Positions 44,101-52,261 of a stretch of 64,000 nt of DNA are shown piece after piece. The notes below the pieces were generated by a model. It saw only the letters and a list, made by a program, of their open reading frames with translations, was not told the origin of the DNA and made no database searches. Position 1 is the first letter of the stretch. Each line of letters opens with the position of its first letter. The DNA lies in assembly GCA_018857735.1 (NCBI GenBank), contig JABMCL010002397.1, positions 247,501-311,500 of the forward strand. Direction: 5' to 3'. The translations under genes and the position numbers were made by a program. The DNA comes from Alviniconcha marisindica (lineage: Eukaryota > Mollusca > Gastropoda > Provannidae).

Positions 44101-47100
44101 TCATCTCAGTCAGAACCACAATGTAACACCATGCAAGAACCAATATATTTTAACGTATATAACTGAAGCTAAACTGTGTTGCTTACTAGTTACTTACTGT
44201 ACTGGGTTAATACAGGCTTTGATTTTTAATAAAATGCAAATACCTTGCAATGGTCATGTTTGTTTTCTTCTCAATAATGTCTGCTGTTGTGATCAGCACA
44301 TTCATGCGCACAATCAGTTCCGTGATCATTGCTTCAGCCCCAGGGCTCCCATTATTGAGTATTTCAAGGAGGTCCCTGGGACTCCCTGCTACAACTTTTA
44401 GAGGGTCCCTGAGCAGTTTTAAAGGGTCAAGTCTAATATGAAATGGCAGCTGTGCAGAAGTATTCTGCTTTCATAATGCCCTTTGCTCCTTCTACAACTC
44501 AGTTCTGGTTTCAATTCTGCCAGACAATGTCACTTTTAGTTGTACACTTTCAGGTATGCTGGTTCAGTAACAGGTTTATTCAAAGACATATTCTTGTAGT
44601 ACTCTGGAGGTTGGCATCCCTGCCAACTCTGTAGGTGTGTTTTAGTAGCATCTATTGGTCAGTATAAAAAGGATTTTTGAGTAGCTGGGTAAAAAAGCAA
44701 AATGTGTGGCATTTTCAAACACAGGACCATTATAAATATTTGTCTGAAAGTGAAACAAGTTAGAGTAATGTTCTGAATCCATGGAGCAGATCAAAACCAG
44801 AGAATGAAGGGAGAAAGCTCTCATCTTTGCAAATTGCAAATGGAGAGCCGGGTAATACAAATAGCTAAGGCTGATTCTGTAGTTAATGGTGTGTCTTAAC
44901 ATCACCAAAATGTAAGTTGCCTCCCTTGATAACTATGGTGCCACTTTGAAAAAATTCACTGCAGAAACTGCACTGATCTTTTTTTGACAGCTGAAAATTC
45001 ACAATTACTGCCATGTTAGAAGCCTTCACACTGACAGCATGTACACAATCTCTGTTTAATCCTCATTTTCTTTTCATAATTATTTTATATTAAACTTTTT
45101 AGAAGCAGAAGACCACAATGTCTCACACTGTAGGTCATATAAAACATTGATGTGGGTTGGTTGATAGCTTGGTGTTAGGTATGGACCTGTATCTAGGCGT
45201 TAGGTGTGTTGAAATAACCTGTGTAGCTCTGTGTACAAGTAGGTCTTTGGGAGAAACCTGTTCTTGTCAGTAACAAAGACAGGTAGCTGTGTTGGTTTTG
45301 ATTATTGTGGTACCAATAGTTCACATGACCCCTGGCATGCCCTGTCTGGTATGTTTAGTGCATCCCCCTTCTCCTCCTTGGTGGCAGCTGATGCTTCCTT
45401 GAAGTTGAACCCCACCACTTACAAGTTTAAAAATGGCAAAACCTGGATCATCAGTGAGGGACTGTCAACGTTTTGGATTGTTTCTGGTGTATTAAATTTC
45501 AAGTTTGGGTACTGGTGTACTCAGGCTTAAAACTGCCTACAGAATAGGCAAAAATCGTATGGGTAGGCAGGTCTGATGTAGCCAAAATCATAGCCACTGA
45601 AACAGACAAGAGTCATTAACCATGTACAGGTCGCAGACACACAGACAAGGATCATTATTCGTGTAACCAAAAGCAATGTCTGCGGACATATATGGTTGTA
45701 AAAATGAAAATCACAACCAAAATACAAATCACGAAAATGTGAAACTTAGTGGAGGTCAGGGAGAGGGAAAGACGGGTCTTCTAATGCCATGGTATCTAAT
45801 TCTATTTCTTCTTCCCTGCTAATTTGTTGCCATCCTTCTGCAAAGTCATAAGTATGTGTGTTATGAACATGAGTGCATCTGTGTGATGTCTGTATGATGC
45901 AGATATAATTACATGTTGCTTAATTTATGAAGCTTTAAAAAAATACTTTATGAAGCATTATTATAAGTGCCAAAGTGGATATTATAATTTTTATCATTAT
46001 AAAGCATTATTATAAGTGGTCAAGCATGCCCAACCACTCATCATTACAACTGTCCCAATTCCACCACTGGCTAACAGGATGACAATGTTCACCTCCTAAC
46101 TCCTTCCCCCCAAAAAGTTAGCTATCCCATGTGTGTAAAATCAGGGTTCGTACAGAAAAATCCTTTCAAAATTCACAAACTTTTCACAAAACCTGACATG
46201 ATGCCCGCAATACAATTCAATACAACTTTATTGTCTCTGTGTAGAGAAATTTGCTTTTGGAAAAGCAACACAAAGGTACACAACTATTCTGCACATCTTG
46301 TAAAGGTGCACAACCCTTACTGTAGCCAATGCACTCTATCTGTCAAAACTGATAGGAAGTGCGTTCTTTGTGATTTTGCACAGCATTTTTTTTTGTTGTA
46401 ATCTGCTGTTCAGTCTTGGGAAGTGCAGTTTCTGACTGATAAGATGATAGTTTTTCCCTAGCGCTCTGAAGACCACAAAATTCACAAACTTTCACAGACC
46501 CCACTCAGTTTTCACAGACTTTCAGACCCCACTCAGTTTTCCCACTTTCAAGGCCTTGAAGTTGAAAAGCCTATCCTATTTTCCCCAAATTCTCAAAGAC
46601 CTTCAAAGACCATGCAAACCCTGTAAATTGCACTTTTACCCCCATGCACGGTCACATTTAACAAAGCAACACGATGATAAAAAACATGACCTGATGGACA
46701 CACCTGTGAAAGGACAGCCAGTTGATGTCTTCCATCAAAACAACTCCCGATGAAATAAGCAGCTCTGCAAAGTCGTTCGGGTCAATACCATCCGTCTCGT
46801 GCCGGTCAAACTGGATTCCAGACTTGCGCAACAAGTCGATTGATTCCTGTGCATACATGTCCTCCCTGGAAAAAAGCAGTGCACAGAGCTGCTAGAAGTC
46901 TGGAGCATCATCATCACAAATGTCAATATGTTGACCCTCTCCCCCCTCAATCATTGCACAAACTGGCACAAAACAAACTGAATGCTGCAGCACTAACTCA
47001 AGATCAGAAGATTCAAATACACAGTAAGCAGTGTTTAACAGAACAGTCCCCTGTGAGTGAGTTTTCCAAATAAATCACTGAAATCCCACATCCATGAGAT

Positions 47101-48363
47101 GCCAACAGGTTTGCGCCCATCCAAAACAAAAATGTCAGAGAGAAAACAATACACTCAGTACCACATTTATACATATAAAATTTTGCTTTGTATTCCGTAT
47201 TATTCTGCATCTGTATTTCTTTATATATAATGTTTATGTGATTTTTTAATATAGTTTCAGTCATCTTGGTCCCAGCCAGAAAAACTCACGTCAAAGCAAA
47301 CTTGAAGTTGAACTGCCAGGTGGAGACGGGTGAAGCCCTGTTGCCCTTGTCGTCAAAGAAAGAAAGGCCAATCTGGATGATTTTCAGCAGATTCACATTG
47401 CACCTCAGAAGCTGGTACTGGTAGTCTGAGGTACTTCGGAATTCTCCAATTGGTCGGGCAACCACCCCTGGAAATTCTGTGTCCTGCAAGCCACCCAAAG
47501 CAAACCTCTGACTTAAAACAACAGAGCAGGTCTCATTACTATGTTACTGGGTTATACCTTACACCTGGGGTGAGCAAGTGTGTGTGTATGTGTGTGCAGG
47601 TGCGAGTGTGTGTGTACACAAGAGCCTGTGTCATTCATGGTTGTGCGTATATATGTATGCTGGTAACTAGACACATGCATGCCTATAAGTATAATACAAA
47701 ATACAAATTTCTGCACATTACGCTGGTATGAACCTATGTCTTAATAACCTATGTTTTCTGGTTCTGGTGGTTATATCATATATGACATTATCTTGCAGTT
47801 GTACTGTCATGGCATGACCTTTGGCTACCCAAGTGATGTTAATAACTGGTTCACCTCTATTACTTATAAATTTAACATCTTGAAGCTATAACAATAACTG
47901 TTTCCAACACCATAACTATGCATGCATGTGGACACTGTGTGAGCAGTTCTTAGCTTTTTGCTGGGCTATGTACAGTCCTGTAGTCAGGTCTTCTATTTTA
48001 AATTCCATGACACTGTAACTTCCAAGTGCACTAACAATTTCTGAATTAGAAAATACACAACAGAAACTTACCTAAGGCTAAACTAACAGTAACACTCACA
48101 GAAAAGAGGGCAAACATGGCAGAAAATAAAAGCAATGGTAAAAAGTATTCACTTAATTAAGACTACAGAAACAACACAACAGACATGTTTGTATGCAAGC
48201 ATGCGCATACACATACACACGGTGTATTACTTACCATGGCAACAAATTTGTGGTTTTTGACCACCTCACGAATGAGAATAAACTCCGACTCCAAGTTGCT
48301 GGCCCAGACATCACGGATTCCACAGGCCTCAGTGGACTGCTGGTCATCTGTTGCCACAGGCAT
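40926..48363 (-). CDS. CNOT7: CCR4-NOT transcription complex subunit 7 (CAF1 deadenylase), 6 coding exons
   Basis: Coding exons in transcript order: 48363-48235, 47483-47290, 46865-46704, 43698-43521, 41804-41727, 41102-40926; 305 residues, all phases consistent. This is the DEDD-family 3'-5' exonuclease that shortens poly(A) tails in the CCR4-NOT complex. The catalytic residues known from the human protein (Asp40, Glu42, Asp161, Asp230) are all present, shifted by four: D44 and E46 in DTEFPG, D165 in SGYDFGY, D234 in AGSDSLLTG; H229 in GPQHQ is also kept. Highly conserved blocks include PIGEFRS, QYQLLRCNV, WQFNFKF, YDVKYLMKSCKNLKGGLQEV and KYCGHLYGLG. The start at MPVATDD matches the family's MPAAT start; an upstream in-frame ATG at 48391-48393 would add ten residues. 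The C-terminal tail after GTSYV is longer than in vertebrates. The gene is head to head with VPS37A. CNOT8 is an alternative name for vertebrate co-orthologues. Confidence 0.96.
41225..41480 (+). repeat. 22-bp minisatellite, about 11 copies
   Basis: Unit CTGCTATGTTGATTCACCTG plus TC in the last CNOT7 intron. It merges into the exon 5-derived copies (CTGCTATGTTGAGTCACCTC). Confidence 0.95.
41487..41726 (-). repeat. Tandem copies of CNOT7 exon 5 3' end and donor
   Basis: On the minus strand, about four copies of GGCAGTGACAGTTTACTGAC, TGGCGAAGCTTTCTTCAAGA, TGAGAGAG|gtgag follow the real exon end, spaced 63, 64 and 54 bases. The nearest copy keeps an open frame and a strong donor. Confidence 0.9.
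41727..41804 (-). CDS. CNOT7: CNOT7 coding exon 5
   Basis: Acceptor gttttccacag|ATCAAGC, donor GAGAGAG|gtgagt; 26 codons in phase 0, carrying H229 and D234 (IGPQHQAGSDSLLTG). A second in-frame donor at 41663 would extend the exon by 63 bases. Confidence 0.95.
41815..42990 (-). repeat. 64-bp minisatellite, about 18 copies, SINE-derived
   Basis: Minus-strand unit includes GTGGTTGACTGGGCGCAAAA plus CACCAAGTTACTCACCTGGG plus GTGTGCTGCCATGATA. The GGTTGACTGGGCGYAAAACACC block equals the SINE 3' end at 18160 and 29460 (split here for length). It fills much of CNOT7 intron 4. Confidence 0.96.
43521..43698 (-). CDS. CNOT7: CNOT7 coding exon 4
   Basis: Acceptor ctgtatttcag|CGGCTAC, donor CTGGAG|gtaagt. 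It carries catalytic D165 (SGYDFGY) and the invariant YLMKSCKNLKGGLQEV block. Copies of its acceptor and first codons lie in the upstream intron. Confidence 0.95.
43699..43914 (-). repeat. Tandem copies of CNOT7 exon 4 acceptor and first codons
   Basis: Four diverged copies of about 55-60 bp, each with TGGCTATGATTTTGGCTGCA-like coding sequence and a TTGTCTGT..TTCAG acceptor. One further copy continues at 45576-45665 beyond an inserted element. Confidence 0.9.
43915..45575. mobile_element. Inserted DNA transposon-like element, 15-bp TIRs, 6-bp target duplication
   Basis: Ends are CAGACCTGCCTACCC and its perfect inverted copy GGGTAGGCAGGTCTG. The flanks are ATGTAG on both sides (43909-43914 and 45576-45581). 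The 1661-bp element interrupts an exon 4-derived repeat unit. No transposase was recognised, so it is probably non-autonomous. A 6-bp duplication is reported for some DNA transposon superfamilies (for example IS3EU, Dada), but the family cannot be assigned from the sequence alone. Confidence 0.8.
46142..46623. mobile_element. hAT-like non-autonomous element (decayed)
   Basis: Starts CAGGGTTCGTAC and ends with the inverted CATGCAAACCCTG. Inside are repeated ATTCACAAACTTTCACAGAC and TTCAAAGACC motifs. The flanks GTAAAATC and GTAAATTG match at 6 of 8 bases, a possible decayed 8-bp duplication. AATACAACTTTATTGTCTCT inside looks like a separate retroelement 3' end. Confidence 0.5.
46704..46865 (-). 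CDS. CNOT7: CNOT7 coding exon 3
   Basis: Acceptor ttttttccag|GGAGGAC, donor TTTCACAG|gtgtgt. It encodes EDMYAQESIDLLRKSGIQF ... INWLSFH. Confidence 0.95.
47290..47483 (-). CDS. CNOT7: CNOT7 coding exon 2
   Basis: Acceptor ggcttgcag|GACACAG, donor TTTGAC|gtgagt, phase 0 in and 2 out. It carries catalytic D44 and E46 (DTEFPGVVARPIGEFRS) and STWQFNFKFALT. Confidence 0.95.
47484..48230 (-). other. CNOT7 intron 1 (coding), no feature recognised
   Basis: Contains a TG-rich tract near 47578-47620; otherwise unique-looking AT-rich sequence. Confidence 0.5.
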
Positions 48364-48405
48364 CTTGCCCCCACTGGCTTCTGTCTCCAACACAACACAC
48401 TATAC
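48235..48405 (-). CDS. CNOT7: CNOT7 first coding exon (with 5' UTR part)
   Basis: Acceptor ttgtgtgcag|gtatag at 48405, ATG at 48363-48361, donor GCCATG|gtaagt. Bases 48364-48405 are 5' UTR. It encodes residues 1-43, ending HKFVAM just before the catalytic DTE. Confidence 0.93.
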
Positions 48406-48599
48406 CTGCACACAAACCACAACGTTTACCACTCCTTTCATTACAGTTAAACCATATAGTGAACACAGGATAACATCCGCATTTAACCCTTTTAGTTGCA
48501 TGTCCATCCTTTCCATTTTCGAAACTTTTTTTCCAGTCCCACTGCCCTGAAAATGAGATACAAATGCATGCATGTGTGTGCATTAAACCTTTGTTGTAA

Positions 48600-48990
48600 A
48601 TGGAAATATATATTTATATTTAAAGAATTTTTAAGTGCTTTGGGCCGGTACAGGTTAGGTCAATAGGTGCTCTAACTACCCTTTTTTATTACTACTATTA
48701 TACTTATATCACTATAATTTATAGATATATTATTATTGGTCTATTTGTATTACTTTAAAAATATTAGTAACATACTACTAATAATAACAATAATGTAGTC
48801 TTTCACACACACACAGTCATGATGATAGGTTAAATATGTGAGATTTCAAAAATGATTTAAGAGATGCGAGTGTGATATCTTTGGAATGGGAGACTGTTCC
48901 ATATGGTGCAGCATAAGAAAAAGATATCTGGCCATGCAAGTACATGCACACAGAGGAAGGACAGAGAACAGAACTAGAAGTATTAGAAGA
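48600..48990. repeat. Interspersed repeat family C, copy 2
   Basis: Contains TTTAAGTGCTTTGGGCCGGT, shared with 55427-55470 (AAGCACTTTGGGCCTATGCG), and TGGAATGGGAGACTGTTCCA plus GCATAAGAAAAAGAT, shared with 8415-8450. Confidence 0.65.
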
Positions 48991-49215
48991 AGAGCATAGC
49001 TGGCAGGCTGGTTTGTAAACTGTCACTGTCAGTTCAGGCTAGTAGACAGGAGCAGTCTAGACTTAGACTGTTAGAGGTGACCATTCTTTATGAGGATCAA
49101 ACACCCACCCTCTAAAAAGTCTAACACTGGTGATAATTCTGCTTGCCAGTTGGTCACAGTTCACAAGCTCTAAGTACAGCAGCTGGACACCCCAAGTTTG
49201 AACTGATAATTCCGC

Positions 49216-49709
49216 GGGGATAGCTCAGTGGTTAGAGCGTCGGACTCGTGATTGAAAGGTCACGGGTTCGAATCCCTGCTGGAGCGGCGGGAGAATTTTC
49301 TTCTCCAGGGTCAACTTTCTGTGCTGACTCTTATTTCGGTATCCATTCCACCCCCGTGTTACCGCAGTAGCATGTAAAAGATCCCGGTCATTCTGCCAAA
49401 AGTGCAGGTGGCAGGTTACAGCTAAACACACATACAGCTTACGTATGTGGCTTTGCATGAAGTGACATGGTTGTATGGATAATCATAATGGTGTACACAG
49501 GACTTGCGCTGAGACGGCTGCAGTTTTGTGTGGCACCAGCCATGCCAGCGTTGTAAGTACACCACTTCGGTGGATATTAAAAATATAAAAAAAACGTGTG
49601 ATAAAGCTAGTCACTCATGTAGAACCACATGCGAGCACAGTGAGTCTGCTCAAGAGAGTGGAGAATAGCGCTATATAAGGAATAAGTGATCATCAATCAA
49701 TCAATCATA
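49216..49709 (+). mobile_element. tRNA-derived SINE (about 494 bp)
   Basis: The head looks like a tRNA: A box TAGCTCAGTGGT at 49221-49232, B box GGTTCGAATCC at 49265-49275, anticodon region GACTCGTGATT resembling tRNA-Thr(CGT) but with a broken anticodon stem. A long body follows, ending in (ATCA)n. It lies in the CNOT7 5' UTR intron, antisense to CNOT7. It is not called as a tRNA gene because the stems do not pair. Confidence 0.85.
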
Positions 49710-50297
49710 CAAATTACCATACATCACTGATCATGGATGCATGTGCCGATGAGGTACTTCTCAGCTTTTGTTCAAAAGTCCATTTTTATCTTCTTTTTTT
49801 CACCGTCATACAACCTCAATCTTTGACTGGGCGCTAAAACCAGTTTACCTATACGGCTATAGATATTAGTTATTACATCTTCTAAATTCCCTCTTGCCAG
49901 AGTAAACGAACTAATGAAGAATAGACTTTAAAGTTCCTGGAGGCATTGCGGCGTAGCATCACTGAAACAGCTGTATAGTAGGGACACAACTTTATAGTTG
50001 TCCCTTCACAAGCAGAAACTGAAATTCCCATCAGGACAGTATTCCTGTTAAATATACATGTAGTGTAATAATGCTAAAACGCTCAACAGACGTAAATAGT
50101 AACATTTGCGTGCGTAATCTTTGTTCGTGTCACTTGATTAGCCTTACATTTACTTGCTCTCGGCAATTAAAACTAACAGGGGCATACGTTGCTGCAACTA
50201 AATACTGAAATTACAAAAAGGTTTATCATGCGTTCCTGAAAAAGACAAAAGAAGAAGAAACACTCAATGGTCTTTGCGGGTTTTACTTCGTACTTAC
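49710..50297 (-). other. Start of CNOT7 5' UTR intron, nothing recognised
   Basis: AT-rich unique-looking sequence. A TTGACTGGGCGCTAAAACCA fragment near 49820 is another SINE 3'-end match. Confidence 0.5.
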
Positions 50298-50340
50298 ACT
50301 TCGAGAAGGAGTTCAACCCGATCCAAACATGCCCAATGGT
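50298..50340 (-). other. CNOT7: CNOT7 non-coding first exon (predicted)
   Basis: On the - strand the sequence reads CGAAGT|gtaagtacg, a near-ideal donor at 50297. It matches the acceptor 5' of the CNOT7 start codon at 48405, so a 5' UTR intron of about 1.9 kb is predicted. The upstream end is a guess based on the promoter elements. Confidence 0.6.
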
Positions 50341-50505
50341 TCATTCGCTCCGCGCGTGCGCAACCGGAACACAAGCAGCTACACATATTCATGACGTCAA
50401 CACATTTCCGCTTCCATTTCATGGAATGTAAAAAGTAGTGGCTGGTACGTGCTATGACTAACGTGACCCGTGATCTCACAACGGTAATGACATAAAACCA
50501 TAAAG
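50340..50505. promoter_or_regulatory. Shared bidirectional promoter of CNOT7 and VPS37A
   Basis: Seen in the sequence: an NRF1 consensus TGCGCACGCGCG on the - strand at 50351-50362, an ETS core CCGGAA at 50364-50369, and a full palindromic CRE TGACGTCA at 50392-50399. A CCAAT box sits just outside at 50333-50337, inside the predicted CNOT7 exon. There is no obvious TATA box. This set is typical of housekeeping bidirectional promoters. Transcription start sites are inferred, not seen. Confidence 0.7.
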
Positions 50506-50603
50506 ATGCACAAATTTTTCGGCGGTAACAAGGCAAAAGCGTCATCAGCTACAAATCTGCAGATTCAGAAGACAAAACAAATAGAAAGTCTTCGGAAAGT
50601 TAG
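50506..50603 (+). CDS. VPS37A: VPS37A exon 1
   Basis: ATG CAC AAA ...; encodes MHKFFGGNKAK and KTKQIESLRKV. Donor GTTAG|gttggt, phase 2, chosen because exon 2 needs that phase. An earlier AAA|gttagg would break the frame. Confidence 0.85.
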
Positions 50604-52131
50604 GTTGGTATCACCTCTTCTTTCATTTTCTGTTTTACAGATACTTGCGTCGTTGCGAAGAGAAATCTCGGATCAGTGCTACGGACACATTGTGGCCAGA
50701 TACCACCCCATCCACCGGTTACTTATTTTCCAGATTATTTAGTCATCGTATCACACTGGGGAAAGAAGAAGAAAGAAAAGAAGAAGCAAAACAAACAAAA
50801 CAAATTAAAAAACAAAACAAAAACAAAAACTGAACGACGATGCCTGCAACTCCAACCGAAGTCCAGAGCGAGGAGTGGCTGACAGATGCAGGACAGAACA
50901 CAGAAAGACACAGTTTTTCCCAAGGACAGTAACTTTAAGGGACTTGAAGTTGGAACAGCCTTCCTCAAGAGACAGTCTCCAAGCCTTGACACCTTCAGCA
51001 CGAGGATCTCTTTCTTTTTTCCTTAAAGTTTAATACTTCATTCAACCCTCGCACAGTCAAAGAAAAGTTATCAGCTTCTGAATCAGCTTTTTTCCTTGCT
51101 CTGCTTGCAGCTCTCCTGTTGTTTTTATCGTCAGCAACCCCCCCCCCCCCCCCCCCCCCCCCGAAACTTCGGGAATTGGTTTGACTGTTGACTGTAGACC
51201 ATACGTGTAACTTGTAATTTTTGGTGAAAGAAAAAGAAAAATGTTCATTGATTAATCCACAGTCTGAACTGCCAGAAACTGTAAAGCTCAACTTAAAGGA
51301 TATTTTTCAGAGTTTTCTCAACCTGACTCGTCATACTACTTCAGAATGATTGTCACAGCCAGCTGCATGACTTCTGTTTTTGTTTGATTTGATTAAAGCT
51401 GAGTTCTCTTTTAAAAATGAGGTACTTATTTTAAAATTTAATTGATCACATTATTCAGAGTCAAATATAACTAACACTAGTAACAGCTTTTAATTATAAC
51501 AATAATATACATTTATTATGCGCTCATCAACACCCTGAGCACTCACATGATACATATTAACCTAAATACAATATTCTATACACATGTAGAGCACCTACCA
51601 TTAATACCAAAACAATTTACATAAGGTATTATATGGAAACATCGCAATTGCGCGTGCATGCACACACAATTGCACACAATGACTGTAGCAAAAACTATTT
51701 CAGCTCTTAACTCTAAGTCTAACATTTTTAAGTGCCTACTTCACTGTTGTAGACTGTTTTCCCAAGCACTGAAGTGGGTGAGGTTGTCAGTGACTTTATG
51801 CTATTCCGTTTTCACTTTCAGTGCCATAGAGATTTTGCGAGATGTGGAATACAGAGTGGTAATAAGAGCTGGAACCAACAACATCACACTCATTATGTAA
51901 GTAAACCAGTCTTTGTGTTTTAGTGAAGTTTTTCAGCTGTACCCATCATCCCACTGATCCTGGTAGTGGTGTAGTCATGTCTTACCACACTGCCACGTCC
52001 TGTGGACCAAGTACCAGTATTTAAAGGCAAACCAAAAATAACATTTTATATCAATAGTATTAGTATTAAACTGTTACTAAGAGGCCCATTTTATGCCTGA
52101 AACAACTGGCCTTCTCAAAACATGTTTTGTC

Positions 52132-52195
<64 letters not shown>

Positions 52196-52206
52196 TCACA
52201 TACATT

Positions 52207-52261
<55 letters not shown>

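Noticed and set aside
49216..49288. tRNA-Thr gene
   Set aside because: The A and B boxes are good, but the anticodon and acceptor stems do not pair and a long SINE body follows.
50641..50742. Possible extra VPS37A exon after ctgttttacag
   Set aside because: The acceptor is good, but the frame (ILASLRREISDQCYG) has no match in VPS37A and exon 1 to exon 2 phases already agree; kept only as a possible alternative or retained sequence.
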